A DNA stretch of 55,376 nt from Acidobacteriota bacterium (GCA_026393755.1 JAPKZO010000030.1:17970-73345), one strand, 5' to 3'; positions 10,045-19,710 are shown, counted from the stretch's first letter. Notes: generated by a model from the sequence alone, not told the origin. Made by a program: numbers and translations.

Positions 10045-11537
10045 TCGGTTATCCCGGCGAGTTTCCCTTCGTGCGCGGCATTCAGCCGACGATGTACCGC
10101 GGCCGACTGTGGACGATGAGGCAGTACGCGGGGTTCGGCACGGCGCGGCAGTCGAACGAGCGCTACCGCTACCTGCTCGCCCAGGGCGTGACGGGGTTGA
10201 GCGTGGCTTTCGATCTCCCCACGCAGATCGGGTACGACTCGGACAGCCCGCTGGCCCTTGGCGAAGTCGGCAAGGTCGGCGTGGCCATCGACTCGATCGA
10301 GGACATGGCCGACCTGTTCGACGGCATCCCGCTGGGGACCGTGTCGACGTCGATGACGATCAACGCGACCGCCAGCACGCTGCTCGCACTCTACATCGCG
10401 GTCGCCAGGCGGCAGGGTGTGCCGGCGAGCGCGCTCGCGGGCACGGTGCAGAACGACATTCTCAAGGAGTACGTGGCGCGGGGCACGTACATCTTCCCGC
10501 CTCGCCCATCCCTGCGCCTGGTGACCGACGTGTTCGCGTTCTGCGAGCGCGAGATGCCCAACTGGAACACGATTTCGATCAGCGGATACCACATCAGGGA
10601 GGCCGGTTCGACAGCGGTCCAGGAAGTGGCGTTCACACTCGCGAACGCGATCGCGTACGTGCAGGCCGCGGTCGGGGCCGGACTCGACGTCAACAGCGTC
10701 GGCCAGCGCGTGTCGTTCTTCTTCAACGCCCACAACAATTTCCTGGAAGAAATCGCGAAGTTCCGCGCGGCGCGGCGGCTGTGGGCGTCCATCATGCGCG
10801 ACCGCTTCGGCGCGACGCACCCTCGCGCCCAGGCCCTGCGCTTCCACACGCAGACGGCCGGCAGCACGCTCACCGCCCAGCAACCGGACAACAACATCGT
10901 GCGCGTGGCCATCCAGGCCCTGGCGGCGGTGATGGGCGGCACGCAATCGCTCCACTGCAACGGCCGGGACGAGGCGCTCGCGCTGCCGACCGAAGAATCG
11001 GCCGCCACCGCCCTCCGCACGCAGCAGGTCATTGCCTGCGAGACCGGCGTCGCCAACACGGTGGACCCGGTCGGAGGCTCGTTCGTCGTGGAAGCCCTGA
11101 CCGATCAGATCGAACGCGACGCGCGGGAGATCATCGAGACGATCGACCGGCTCGGCGGGATGCTGGCCGCCATCGATGCCGGGTTCGTCCAGCGCGCCAT
11201 CCAGGATGCGGCGTATCAGGCTCAACAGGCCATCGACAGCGGTGAGGCGGTCGTGGTGGGCGTCAACCGGTTCATGACGACGGATGCGTTGACCATCGAG
11301 ACGATGCAAATCGATCCGACCGTCGAGCGCGGGCAGGTCGATCGGTTGCGTCAACTGCGGTCAAGCCGCAGTGCGCGCGATTGGCAAGCGGCGCGTGACG
11401 CGGTGTCGCGCGCGGCGGCGTCGGGCGACAATCTGATGCCGCCCCTGGTCGCAGCGGTTGAAGCGAAGGTAACCGTCGGTGAGATCGCCGACACGTTGCG
11501 GCAGCAGTTTGGCGAGTATCAGGAAGGTCTGGTCTAA
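10041..11537 (+). CDS. Methylmalonyl-CoA mutase, catalytic (alpha-type) subunit, short at N-terminus
   Basis: 498 residues covering the substrate-binding TIM barrel of the coenzyme B12-dependent acyl-CoA mutases, without the C-terminal cobalamin-binding domain, so a separate B12 subunit is needed. Conserved blocks include [31 protein letters not shown] (Tyr of the methylmalonyl type), [15 protein letters not shown] and [14 protein letters not shown], with the ending [14 protein letters not shown]. Homologues normally carry about 50-70 more residues before YPGEFP. Here the same frame upstream gives only Arg-rich shadow sequence, and the region is occupied by another ORF. GTG at 10041 with AGGAGA at 10031-10036 fixes the start. 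It reversibly converts methylmalonyl-CoA and succinyl-CoA, for example in propionate metabolism. Confidence 0.9.
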   Translation: MIGYPGEFPFVRGIQPTMYRGRLWTMRQYAGFGTARQSNERYRYLLAQGVTGLSVAFDLPTQIGYDSDSPLALGEVGKVGVAIDSIEDMADLFDGIPLGTVSTSMTINATASTLLALYIAVARRQGVPASALAGTVQNDILKEYVARGTYIFPPRPSLRLVTDVFAFCEREMPNWNTISISGYHIREAGSTAVQEVAFTLANAIAYVQAAVGAGLDVNSVGQRVSFFFNAHNNFLEEIAKFRAARRLWASIMRDRFGATHPRAQALRFHTQTAGSTLTAQQPDNNIVRVAIQALAAVMGGTQSLHCNGRDEALALPTEESAATALRTQQVIACETGVANTVDPVGGSFVVEALTDQIERDAREIIETIDRLGGMLAAIDAGFVQRAIQDAAYQAQQAIDSGEAVVVGVNRFMTTDALTIETMQIDPTVERGQVDRLRQLRSSRSARDWQAARDAVSRAAASGDNLMPPLVAAVEAKVTVGEIADTLRQQFGEYQEGLV

Positions 11538-11538
11538 G

Positions 11539-12519
11539 GTGCACCCGCTGCTCGACGTGCGCGGCCTGACGACACAGTTCGTCGTCACCCGTGGCGGCGC
11601 TACGCGGACGGTACGTGCCGTCGATGGCGTCAGTCTCCAGGTGCCGCGGGGAAAGACGCTCGGGCTGGTCGGCGAATCCGGATGCGGCAAGTCGGTCACC
11701 GCTCTCTCGATCATCCGCCTCGTCCAGCCGCCGGGCCGAATCACGGGCGGGGCCATCATCTTCGAGGGGCGGGATCTGACGGTGCTGAACGAACCAGAGA
11801 TGCAGCGCGTGCGCGGCGCCCGGATCGGCTTTGTCTTTCAGGAACCGATGACGGCGCTCAATCCCGTCTTCACGATTGGCGATCAGATCGCCGAATCGCT
11901 CGTGGTGCACGGTCTGGCCACCAGGGCCGCCGCCCGCGTTCGCGCGGTGGAACTGCTTGAGGCCGTTCGCATCCCCGAGCCGGCCAAACGTGCTCGCGAC
12001 TATCCCCATCAGTTGTCGGGCGGGATGCGCCAGCGAGCCCTGATTGCCGCCGCGATCGGTTGTCGCCCTTCCCTGCTCATCGCCGACGAGCCGACGACGG
12101 CGCTCGATGTGACCATCCAGGCCGAGATACTCGACCTGCTGCGCGACATGCGGGAACGGTTCGGCCTGGCGTTGCTCCTTATCACTCACGATCTGGGCGT
12201 AGTGGCGCACCTGGCCGATCGCGTGGCTGTCATGTACGCCGGCCGGATCGTGGAGGAAGGGCCAACGGCAGTGGTGCTCGCGCGGCCGGCCCATCCGTAC
12301 ACGCGCGGCCTGCTGGCGTCGCTGCCAGGGTCGGCCCCTGGCACCCGGCTCAAGGCGATTCCCGGCGTCGTGCCCGATCTGGCCGCGCTGCCAGCCGGAT
12401 GCGCATTCTCTCCGCGATGCGGGGATCGCGAGGCCCGGTGCGACCAGCGTCCGCCCGAGCAGACGTGGCTCTCGCCTGATCATCACACCCGCTGCTACCT
12501 CCATGTGAAGGCTGGATGA
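11539..12519 (+). CDS. Oligopeptide/dipeptide ABC transporter ATP-binding protein (OppD/DppD type)
   Basis: 326 residues. Walker [10 protein letters not shown]-loop in FVFQEPM, signature [12 protein letters not shown], Walker [13 protein letters not shown] and the H-loop in LLITHDLG are all present. The C-terminal Cys-containing oligopeptide-transporter extension ([14 protein letters not shown]) marks the Opp/Dpp group. The start is GTG at 11539, two bases after the mutase stop, with AGGAAGG at 11521-11527. It overlaps the next ATPase gene by 4 bases (ATGA). The protein energises uptake of peptides or related solutes at the inner membrane, but no permease or binding-protein gene is in the window. 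Confidence 0.93.
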   Translation: MHPLLDVRGLTTQFVVTRGGATRTVRAVDGVSLQVPRGKTLGLVGESGCGKSVTALSIIRLVQPPGRITGGAIIFEGRDLTVLNEPEMQRVRGARIGFVFQEPMTALNPVFTIGDQIAESLVVHGLATRAAARVRAVELLEAVRIPEPAKRARDYPHQLSGGMRQRALIAAAIGCRPSLLIADEPTTALDVTIQAEILDLLRDMRERFGLALLLITHDLGVVAHLADRVAVMYAGRIVEEGPTAVVLARPAHPYTRGLLASLPGSAPGTRLKAIPGVVPDLAALPAGCAFSPRCGDREARCDQRPPEQTWLSPDHHTRCYLHVKAG

Positions 12520-13397
12520 TGGCACTGGTTGACGTCGGCGGACTCGTGAAGCAGTTCTCGCGGCGGCCGACGCCGTTCAGCCGGTCGTCTGTCGTGCGCG
12601 CGGTGGACGGCGTGAGTTTTGTCGTTGAGGAGGGCGAGACGTTCGGACTGGTCGGCGAATCAGGTAGCGGCAAGACCACGACGGGCCGATGCATGCTCCG
12701 CCTGATCGAGCCGACCTCGGGCCAGTTTCTGTTCGGGAACAGGAACGTCTTCGCGCTGAAGCCGGCACAGATGCGCGCGCTCCGTCGCGAGATGCAGATG
12801 GTCTTTCAAGACCCGTACGCCTCGCTCAATCCCCGGATGCGAGCCGGCGCGATCGTCGAAGAAGGCCTCGTCATCCACAAGATCGGAACCAGACAGGAGC
12901 GGCGGGATCGGGTACGCGAGCTGTTCGCGCTGGTCGGGCTCGACCAGACGCAACTCGAACGGTACCCTCACGAATTCAGCGGGGGGCAGCGACAACGCAT
13001 CGGCCTGGCGCGCGCACTGGCGCTCCGGCCGGCGCTGCTCGTCGCCGACGAACCCATTTCAGCGCTCGACGTCTCGATCCAGGCGCAGATCATCAACCTG
13101 TTCATGGAGCTTCAGCAGGCCCTCGCGCTGACGTTGATCTTCATCGCCCACGATCTCCGGCTGGTGCGCCACCTGTGCACACGGGTCGCGGTGATGTATC
13201 GCGGCCGCATCGTGGAAATGGGATCGACCGACGATGTGTTCCGGGAGCCCGCACATCCGTACACGCGGGCGCTGCTCTCGGCGGTGCCCGATCCGGACCC
13301 TGGAGCACAGCGACAGCGGGTTGTGTTCGATTCTGTAGCGACCAATCTCGATGCGCCGCTCCGTGACGTCGGGGCGGGCCACCAGGCGGCCATCTGA
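12516..13397 (+). CDS. Oligopeptide/dipeptide ABC transporter ATP-binding protein (OppF/DppF type)
   Basis: 293 residues. Walker A GESGSGKTT, Q-loop MVFQDPYASLNPRM, signature FSGGQRQRIGLA, Walker B LLVADEPISALD and H-loop FIAHDL are intact. It pairs with the preceding ATPase as the usual OppD/OppF heterodimer; the genes overlap by 4 bases and are translationally coupled. Compared with typical OppF (about 320-340 residues) the end is short: the Cys-rich C-terminal extension seen in its partner is absent, and the protein stops after about 20 residues of unremarkable sequence. ATP hydrolysis itself should not be affected. Confidence 0.92.
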   Translation: MMALVDVGGLVKQFSRRPTPFSRSSVVRAVDGVSFVVEEGETFGLVGESGSGKTTTGRCMLRLIEPTSGQFLFGNRNVFALKPAQMRALRREMQMVFQDPYASLNPRMRAGAIVEEGLVIHKIGTRQERRDRVRELFALVGLDQTQLERYPHEFSGGQRQRIGLARALALRPALLVADEPISALDVSIQAQIINLFMELQQALALTLIFIAHDLRLVRHLCTRVAVMYRGRIVEMGSTDDVFREPAHPYTRALLSAVPDPDPGAQRQRVVFDSVATNLDAPLRDVGAGHQAAI

Positions 13398-13574
13398 GTT
13401 CGTGCCCTTCCCTCGCGGCCAGCCACCAGCGCGAAGACGGCTTCCGTCGCGTCCCCGCTCACACTCGCCGGCAAAAAGCGCCTTGCCGGGACGTCTCGCC
13501 GGTCTGACGTGTGCGCTTTTCGCGCAGCCAGTCCTGGCCCTTTCGGCGCATTTTGCAAACTGACGCTGTCGGTC

Positions 13575-13630
13575 CTTCGACTCGCTCCCTTCGCTGGGCT
13601 CAGGACCGTCCCGAGCGTCGTCGAGGGACG
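13575..13630. repeat. CCTTCGACTC...CTCAGG-type intergenic repeat
   Basis: CCTTCGACTCGCTCCCTTCG leads to GGGCTCAGGACCGTCCCGAG and then GTCGTCGAGGGAC, so the ends pair (TCGAC/GTCGA, CCCTC-like arms). A related copy in the other orientation, CCTGAGCGGAGTCGAAGG-like, is at 40683-40707. Only these two copies are visible here. Confidence 0.5.
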
Positions 13631-13710
13631 GCTCGGTTCGAGGGGCCGCATCGGAAGCCGTCTTCACGCTGGCAGGGCCCCGCACGGCCGCCGTCGGCAG
13701 GTGTGTTCTC

Positions 13711-13739
13711 CTACTGGCTACCGTCTACTGACTACCGTA
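13711..13739. repeat. 14-base tandem repeat CTACTGGCTACCGT
   Basis: Two units, CTACTGGCTACCGT (13711-13724) and CTACTGACTACCGT (13725-13738), differ at one base. The core in reverse complement also occurs at 163-190. It sits against the stop codon of the ABC ATPase gene at 13744. Confidence 0.6.
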
Positions 13740-13743
13740 TTCT

Positions 13744-14430
13744 CTATGCCGCCCGGCTGGCGTCGGTTTCGACCCTGCCATCGCGGATGTGCACGACGCG
13801 CCGCGCGTGCGCGGCGATGTCGGCTTCGTGCGTCACGAGAATGATGGTGTTGCCCGCAGCCGACAATTTGTCGAAGAGCGCCATGATTTCGGCGCCGGTC
13901 TTCGAATCCAGGTTGCCCGTCGGCTCGTCGGCCAGCAGGATTGAGGGGTTGTTCACGAGCGCCCGGGCGATAGCGACGCGCTGGCGCTGCCCGCCCGACA
14001 ACTGGTTCGGCCGGTGCGTCATCCGGTCCGACAACTCCACCCTGTCCATCGCCGCCTTGGCACGAACCAGGCGATCCCGGGACGGCACACCGGCGTAGAC
14101 GAGCGGCAACTCGACGTTGTGGAGGGCCGTAGCTCGCGGAAGGAGGTTGAACGTCTGGAAGACGAAACCAATCTCCTCATTGCGAATCCTGGCCAGCTCA
14201 TCGTCATTCATCTGGCTGACCTGCTTGTTGTTCAGCAGGTAGCTGCCCTTGCTCGGGGTGTCGAGACAGCCGATCAGATTCATCAGCGTCGACTTGCCCG
14301 AACCGGACGGTCCCATGATCGCGACGTACTCTCCGCGCTCGATGGAGATATCCACGCCGCGCAAGGCGTGGATTTCCTCGGTGCCCATCACGTACGTCTT
14401 CCAGAGATCCTGTGTTTCGATCAGTGCCAT
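13744..14430 (-). CDS. ABC transporter ATP-binding protein, LolD/MacB type
   Basis: 228 residues, full length for the family. Walker [11 protein letters not shown]-loop FVFQTFNLL, signature [12 protein letters not shown], Walker [13 protein letters not shown] and the H-loop in [10 protein letters not shown] are intact. The family drives MacB/LolCDE/FtsX-like permeases in export or mechanotransmission in the envelope rather than import. No permease gene is adjacent on either side, so the partner must lie elsewhere. It is downstream of the pseudopilin gene on the same strand with a 123-base gap; membership in that operon is possible but not shown. Confidence 0.92.
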   Translation of the reverse strand: MALIETQDLWKTYVMGTEEIHALRGVDISIERGEYVAIMGPSGSGKSTLMNLIGCLDTPSKGSYLLNNKQVSQMNDDELARIRNEEIGFVFQTFNLLPRATALHNVELPLVYAGVPSRDRLVRAKAAMDRVELSDRMTHRPNQLSGGQRQRVAIARALVNNPSILLADEPTGNLDSKTGAEIMALFDKLSAAGNTIILVTHEADIAAHARRVVHIRDGRVETDASRAA

Positions 14431-14553
14431 ACGATCTGACTCGGGCCTCGGGCGCCGATCATCGGCCGCCCCGGCGCGCGATTCCTCTCTAGGGGAGATA
14501 CGGCATCGCCGGCAGAACGGTTCCCGGCGTTTCAGGGCAGTGTAGCACGCGCG

Positions 14554-15312
14554 CTACGGGCGGAAGAACAACTCGACGAGCTTTGTGCTGTTGGCGGGAA
14601 CCTCAATCGTGTCCTGGGCAACGACCTGGTTGCTGCTGGTGCGCACGACCGCGATTGCGTGCAGACCCGGGTGGACGTTGTCGAAGACAAAAGGCGCCAC
14701 GGTGGCCGACAGGAACGCTTCCTGTCCATTGTTCGAATAGTAGAGCCGCACCTGGTAGCCAGTCGGATCCACGGCCGAACCCTCGCCCCCGATGTCTTCC
14801 CGCTTGACGGTGACCATGACGCGGCCGCTGATCCGCGGCGGTTCGGGAGGATAGACGATATCGTCTTCGGTGTCGTACACGCCATCAGGTCCCGCGCTGC
14901 GGACCTGGCCGTACGGGGTAATCTGGTACGGGCGGCCCCAACCGTCCGCCAGGAATCGTTCCTTGCTCTCCCCGACGGCCAGATAAGGTCCCTTCCAGCC
15001 CACGCCCACGCCGCGGAATGTTCTCGCTCCATCGTACCGGGGAGCGCCGGCCGGCAGCGTGATCAGTTCGTCGGGCCTGGCAGGAAGGCGCCCCATGTCA
15101 CCCAGGAACCCGTAACTGCCCTTGACGTCGCTCGTCCCGGCCATTGCCTCGTACACGAGCTTCGCGTTCGATCTGGACGCGGTCACCCTGGCGTCGACCA
15201 GTTGCTGGAGCATCATCGGGGTGATCGCGGCCGCGAGGATGGCAAGGACGGCCACGATGATGACGACCTCGATCAGGGTGAAGCCGGCGGTGCGACGCGG
15301 GAAGGGCTTCAT
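14554..15312 (-). CDS. Pseudopilin (GspG/MshB-like) with extra C-terminal beta domain
   Basis: 252 residues. The class III prepilin signal MKPFPRRTAG is cut before FTLIEVVIIVAVLAI; the +5 Glu and hydrophobic helix are intact. The globular part contains the GspG-type pattern DGWGRPYQITPYG with an acidic stretch DGVYDTEDD. After about residue 165 there is an added domain of beta strands (RISGRVMVTVKREDIGG to VELFFRP) with DNVHPGLHAIAVV, resembling a carboxypeptidase-regulatory/Ig-like fold. It overlaps the gspF stop by 4 bases, so it belongs to that operon and is likely processed by a prepilin peptidase encoded elsewhere. Confidence 0.88.
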   Translation of the reverse strand: MKPFPRRTAGFTLIEVVIIVAVLAILAAAITPMMLQQLVDARVTASRSNAKLVYEAMAGTSDVKGSYGFLGDMGRLPARPDELITLPAGAPRYDGARTFRGVGVGWKGPYLAVGESKERFLADGWGRPYQITPYGQVRSAGPDGVYDTEDDIVYPPEPPRISGRVMVTVKREDIGGEGSAVDPTGYQVRLYYSNNGQEAFLSATVAPFVFDNVHPGLHAIAVVRTSSNQVVAQDTIEVPANSTKLVELFFRP

Positions 15313-16529
15313 GGGCGGATGGCTCTGGCGAGGTTGAACATCGGCAGGTAGAACGCCACGGCGATGAGCACGAAGATGCTGGCCAGCCCCACCAGCGCGA
15401 TCGGGCCGAACAGCGTCAAGGCGCGCTTGACCGATCGATCGACCTCACGATCGTAGTACCGGCGCACCTGTTCGAGCGACGTCGACACCTCCCCGGTCTT
15501 CTCGCCGAGCGACAGCATCTGGATGACGACGGGTGGAAACTCGCCGACAGCGGTGAGCGCCCCCGACAGCGGCTCGCCGGCGATGACGCGATTGGCGGCC
15601 AGCCGGAACCGGGATGACAAGTACGCGTTGCCGATCACGCGTTCGATCAGCGCGAGAGTGGGCACGACTTCGAGGCCCGCTTCGTGCAGGGTGCCGAAAT
15701 AGTGCGCGAATCGCGACAGCGCAATCTTGCGCACGGCATCCCCCAGCACGGGGACATGGAGCGTCCTCCTCGCCATCACGATGGCGCCGTCTGGCGTCTG
15801 GACCCTGAAGCGGTACCACACGTATGCCAGGCTGATGAGGGCGAGGATGACATACCAGTTCGACGCGATGCTGGTGGCGCCAATCTGCACAATCCGCGTG
15901 GCCAGCGGCAGTTCGAGCTTCGCGTTGATGTTCTGATAGAGCCGGGTGAACTGGGGAATGGTGAATCCGACGAGCACGACCAGCAGGATGCTCAGCAGAC
16001 CGACGACGATCAACGGGTACGTCGTCGCCTCGCGAATGCGGGCCGCGAGGTCGTCCTGCCATTCCTGTTGCGCCGCCAGGTCGTCGAGGGCGCGGCCGAC
16101 TCTTCCCGTCGCCTCGCCGGCGCGGACGATGTTCACGTACAGCTCGTCAAAGGCCACCGGGTGCCGCTCGAGCGCGGACGACAGCGGCAATCCGTTCTCG
16201 ATGTCCCGCCGGACGTCGGCCGTGATGCGCTTGAGCACGAGCGTCGACGCCTGCCGTTCGATGTCCGCCAGGCCGTCAACCAGAAGGACGCCGTTCGAGA
16301 CGATGGTGGACAGCTGGGTGGTGAAGAAGATGATGTCGCGCCTGCTGATGCGTTCGAACACCCGGACGCTGGCGAGGTCGATCGTGTCGGATTCGGCCGG
16401 GTTGGCCGTGACGAGGAACCGGTCCTGGGCCCGCAGCATCTTCGCCAGCGCGTCTTCGCTGGACGCCGATGCGGTGCCCTCGACCCGTTCGCCATCAGGC
16501 CCGACTGCGACGTAGGCAAAATCCGGCAT
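15309..16529 (-). CDS. gspF: Type II secretion/type IV pilus inner-membrane platform protein (GspF/MshG)
   Basis: 406 residues, the usual length. Two T2SSF domains are visible: about 70-190 (FTTQLSTIVSNGVLLVDGL, then GLPLSSALERHP) and about 270-395 (HYFGTLHEAGLEVVPTLAL, then SLGEKTGEVSTSLEQV). Three hydrophobic helices occur near 170-195, 220-240 and 375-400. The family sits in the inner membrane, contacts the assembly ATPase and drives pseudopilin extrusion. It starts 11 bases after the gspE stop and overlaps the pseudopilin gene downstream by 4 bases. Confidence 0.95.
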   Translation of the reverse strand: MPDFAYVAVGPDGERVEGTASASSEDALAKMLRAQDRFLVTANPAESDTIDLASVRVFERISRRDIIFFTTQLSTIVSNGVLLVDGLADIERQASTLVLKRITADVRRDIENGLPLSSALERHPVAFDELYVNIVRAGEATGRVGRALDDLAAQQEWQDDLAARIREATTYPLIVVGLLSILLVVLVGFTIPQFTRLYQNINAKLELPLATRIVQIGATSIASNWYVILALISLAYVWYRFRVQTPDGAIVMARRTLHVPVLGDAVRKIALSRFAHYFGTLHEAGLEVVPTLALIERVIGNAYLSSRFRLAANRVIAGEPLSGALTAVGEFPPVVIQMLSLGEKTGEVSTSLEQVRRYYDREVDRSVKRALTLFGPIALVGLASIFVLIAVAFYLPMFNLARAIRP

Positions 16530-16540
16530 CGTGCTCCCCG

Positions 16541-18190
16541 CTACTCGGCTCTCACCCGCAGCACGTCTTCAAGGGTCGTGTACCCGAGCACGGCCTTCGA
16601 CAGCGCATCGTCCTGCAGCGATTTGAACCCGGCGCGCGTGGCGGCTTCCTTGATCAGGCGGGAATCGGCGCGCTGCCGGATCAGCTCGTGGATCGCCGGA
16701 TCGATCATCAGGATCTCCGAGACCCCCGTGCGTCCGCGGTAGCCCGAATGATCGCAAAGGTCGCAGCCGGTGCCACGGTAGAAGGTCACGCCGTCTGACG
16801 GGCTGATGTTGACCTTGGCCAGTTCGTCGGCTGTGTAGGATGCGGGCGCCTTGCAGTTCGGGCAGATGAGGCGGACGAGCCGCTGGGCGACGACCCCGGC
16901 CATCGCGGAGGCGAGCAGATACGGTTCGACGCCCATGTCCATCAGACGCGGCACGGCGCCGGCCGCATCCTGCGTGTGCAGGGTGCTGAAGACCAGCACG
17001 CCGGAGAGCGCCGCGCGCACGGCCAGCTGGGCCGTTTCGGGGTCGCGGATCTCGCCGATCATGATGACGTCGGGGTCCTGCCGCAGAAGCGATCGGATGG
17101 CGGTGGCGAACGTCAACCCGGCGCGCGGACGGACCTGCGTCTGGCGGATCGACGGGAACTCGTATTCGACCGGATCCTCGACGGTCATGATGTTCTTCTC
17201 GCGACCGCCGAGCACGTTGAGCGCGGAGTAGAGCGTGGTCGTCTTCCCGGCGCCCGTCGGGCCGGTCACGAGCACGATACCGCGCGACCGGCTGAGCAGG
17301 TCCTTCATCAGGATGAGATTGCGCCGGTTGAGCCCGAGTTCCCCGAGGCCCCGGACCAGCTTGTCCTTCTCGAGAATGCGGATGGCCACTTTCTCGCCGA
17401 ACACCGTCGGAAACGACGACACACGGAAGTCCACCGCACGCCCCGCCACCGTCCGCGTGATTCGGCCTTCCTGCGGCAGGCGTTGTTCCGAGATGTCGAG
17501 GCCGGCCAGGATCTTGAGACGACTGACGATGGGCGACTGCAGCGCCTTTGGCAGCATGTCGACGTGGGCCAGCACGCCGTCCACGCGGTGGCGAACATGA
17601 ATGTTCTGCTCTTCCGGTTCGAGGTGCAGATCCGAGGCCCCGGCACCGACGGCGTGTTCGATGATGGTGTCGATCAGCTTGACGATCGGCGAATCCTCGG
17701 TGGCCACCTCGCGCCAGGGATTGTTGATCAGGACGAGGGCTTCGCTGACCAGCTCCTTCAGTCGGCTGCCTGTGGAGGGTCCGTACACGGCGTCGAGGAG
17801 GCGGATGATGGCGCTGCGCGGGGCGCACACCACGTCGACAGGCAGGTCGGTTGTTCGCTGCAACTGGTCGATGGCCATCACGTCGAACGGGTCCGCCTGG
17901 GCGACGCGCAACTGGATCGACGTCCGTGACAGGGGAAGCACCATCGACCGGCGGGCCAGGCTCTCGGGCACGAGCCTGACGGCGTCAGGTTCGGGCGTCG
18001 CGCCGTCAAGCGACTGGTAGGGCACGCAGGCTTCCTGGGCCAACGCGGTGGCGAGCGTCTCGTCGCTGACGAAGCTCAGCGACACGAGCACCTCGGCAAG
18101 GAGCGCGCCGGTGCGGCGCTGTTCAGTGAGGGCCTGATCCAGCTGATCCTGGGTGATCGCACGAGTGGCGACGAGCAACTGGCCGATCAT
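16541..18190 (-). CDS. gspE: Type II secretion/type IV pilus assembly ATPase (GspE/MshE/PilB)
   Basis: 549 residues. An N-terminal T2SSE_N domain (about 1-150, IGQLLVATRAITQDQL) precedes the ATPase core: Walker A GPTGAGKTTTLYSAL, Asp box, Walker B IMIGEIRDPETAQLAV and His box STLHTQDAAGAVPRL. The four-Cys zinc motif (ICPNCKAP, then CDLCDHSGYRGRTG) is intact. It is a cytoplasmic hexamer that powers pilus or pseudopilus assembly. The frame is open for 73 codons further upstream but that part is shadow sequence over the regulator gene; ATG at 18188-18190 begins the recognisable domain, 17 bases after the regulator stop. Confidence 0.95.
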   Translation of the reverse strand: MIGQLLVATRAITQDQLDQALTEQRRTGALLAEVLVSLSFVSDETLATALAQEACVPYQSLDGATPEPDAVRLVPESLARRSMVLPLSRTSIQLRVAQADPFDVMAIDQLQRTTDLPVDVVCAPRSAIIRLLDAVYGPSTGSRLKELVSEALVLINNPWREVATEDSPIVKLIDTIIEHAVGAGASDLHLEPEEQNIHVRHRVDGVLAHVDMLPKALQSPIVSRLKILAGLDISEQRLPQEGRITRTVAGRAVDFRVSSFPTVFGEKVAIRILEKDKLVRGLGELGLNRRNLILMKDLLSRSRGIVLVTGPTGAGKTTTLYSALNVLGGREKNIMTVEDPVEYEFPSIRQTQVRPRAGLTFATAIRSLLRQDPDVIMIGEIRDPETAQLAVRAALSGVLVFSTLHTQDAAGAVPRLMDMGVEPYLLASAMAGVVAQRLVRLICPNCKAPASYTADELAKVNISPSDGVTFYRGTGCDLCDHSGYRGRTGVSEILMIDPAIHELIRQRADSRLIKEAATRAGFKSLQDDALSKAVLGYTTLEDVLRVRAE

Positions 18191-18207
18191 GGTCAGACGT
18201 GACGGCC

Positions 18208-19614
18208 TCAGGCCTGTGTCCGCTCCTTGATCTTGTCGATCTCGATCTTGTGCTTCTTCACGAGGTGCCACATGCTGCGCTCGGTGATCCCCAGCAGCCG
18301 CGCGGCCTGGGCCTGGACGCCGCCCGTTCGCGACAACGCCTCGATGACAAACGCGCGCTCGAGTTGCGCGATCCGTTCGTCGAGCGACACGGTGCCTGAC
18401 GTCTCCCACTGCTGGGACGCCGTGCCCGCCACCAGGCCGACGCCGGCCGGGCGAATCGGCTGAGGCAGACTGCTGAGCGTAATGACCTCACCGTCGGTCA
18501 CCACCGCCGCGCGCTCGATGGCGTTCTTCAACTCGCGGATGTTGCCCGGCCAGTCGTAGGTCATCAACGCGGCCATCGCGTCCGACGAGGTGCGCCTGAT
18601 GATCCGGCCGAGCCGCTTGTTGGCTTCGGCCAGAAAGAATTCGACCAGCGCGGGAATCTCCTCGCGGCGCTCGCGCAGCGGCGGCACGTTGATCGTGATG
18701 ACGTTCAGCCGGAAGTAGAGGTCGTCGCGGAACGTGCCCTCGCGGACGTTGCGCAACAGGTCCATGTTGGTCGAGGCAATGATGCGGACATCCACATTGA
18801 TCGTCGAGGTGCCGCCGACCCGTTCCACCTGGCGGCTCTGGAGGACGCGGAGGATCTTGGCCTGCGTCGCCAGGGTCATGTCGCCGATCTCGTCGAGCAG
18901 CAGCGTGCCGCCGTCGGCCAGCTCGAACTTGCCGGGCTTGCGGGCCTGCGCGCCGGTGAACGCACCGCGCTCGTACCCGAACAACTCTGATTCGAGGAGC
19001 GTCTCGGGGATGGCCGCGCAGTTGAGACGCACGAACGGCCGGTGCTTCCGCGTCGAGCGTTCATGGATCGACTCGGCCACCAGTTCCTTGCCGACTCCGC
19101 TCTCGCCGAGGATCAGCACCGTCGAGTCGGTCGGGGCAGCCCGGTCGATCAGGTGCATCACTTCGTTCATCGCCCGCGAGACCGACGCCGCCCAGCCGTG
19201 TCCGGGCACGGTCGCGAGTTCCTCGCGCAACCGCTCGATTTCGAAGTGCAGCTTCCGCTTCTCGATGGCGCGGCGGATGACGATTTCCATCTCCTCGAGA
19301 CGGAATGGCTTCGTGAAGTAGTCGTACGCCCCGCGGCGGATCGCGTCGATGGCGCTGTCGCGCGTGCCGTGGGCGGTCATGATGATGACCGGCACCCGGG
19401 GATCGATCTTCAGAATCTCCTCGACCGCCTCGAGCCCGCTCATGCCGGGCAGACGAATGTCCAGCAGGATCAGGTCGGCCGAATCGGTCTTCAGTGCTTG
19501 AAGCCCCTCTTCGGCTGTCTTCGCCGGCGTCACGGCGTAACCCTGGCGGCGCAATGCCTCGCCGAGAAAGAACTGCATCTGTTCGTCGTCGTCGATCACC
19601 AGGACATGGAACAT
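18208..19614 (-). CDS. Sigma54-dependent response regulator, NtrC type, inside the pilus cluster
   Basis: 468 residues. Receiver domain (1-120) with acidic DDDE at 8-11, phospho-acceptor Asp52 and Lys102; AAA+ domain with Walker A GESGVGKE at 170-177 and GAFTGA at 217-222; Fis-type helix-turn-helix at the end (GVQAQAARLLGITERSMW). No kinase gene is next to it; the PDZ/PAS kinase at 1752 or an unlinked kinase may be its partner. It lies between the PilP-like gene and gspE on the same strand, so it is probably made with the machine and controls it through sigma54, as PilR does for pilins. Confidence 0.93.
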   Translation of the reverse strand: MFHVLVIDDDEQMQFFLGEALRRQGYAVTPAKTAEEGLQALKTDSADLILLDIRLPGMSGLEAVEEILKIDPRVPVIIMTAHGTRDSAIDAIRRGAYDYFTKPFRLEEMEIVIRRAIEKRKLHFEIERLREELATVPGHGWAASVSRAMNEVMHLIDRAAPTDSTVLILGESGVGKELVAESIHERSTRKHRPFVRLNCAAIPETLLESELFGYERGAFTGAQARKPGKFELADGGTLLLDEIGDMTLATQAKILRVLQSRQVERVGGTSTINVDVRIIASTNMDLLRNVREGTFRDDLYFRLNVITINVPPLRERREEIPALVEFFLAEANKRLGRIIRRTSSDAMAALMTYDWPGNIRELKNAIERAAVVTDGEVITLSSLPQPIRPAGVGLVAGTASQQWETSGTVSLDERIAQLERAFVIEALSRTGGVQAQAARLLGITERSMWHLVKKHKIEIDKIKERTQA

Positions 19615-19710
19615 ATTGGCACCGTCAAGTGTATCAGGCCGTCTCCAGTCGACGGCGACCGCGTCAGCCTGTCTGCGTCAACCGCCGGGATCCCGACTGC
19701 CGCTCATCCC

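Larger units (their letters stand above)
13398..13743. other. Intergenic region with hairpins and repeats, no gene seen
   Basis: This 346-base gap between convergent genes has a hairpin CCGGCAA...TTGCCGG at 13468-13489, a second short one (TGCGC...GCGCA near 13510-13525), a repeat of the type CCTTCGACTCG...CTCAGGACC (about 13575-13630), and a 14-base tandem repeat at 13711-13739. Either hairpin could end transcription of the ABC ATPase operon, though neither has a clear T-run. No coding frame is convincing. Confidence 0.5.

Noticed and set aside
13711-13739. Tandem repeat considered as a CRISPR-like array
   Set aside because: Only two 14-base units with no spacers and no cas genes.
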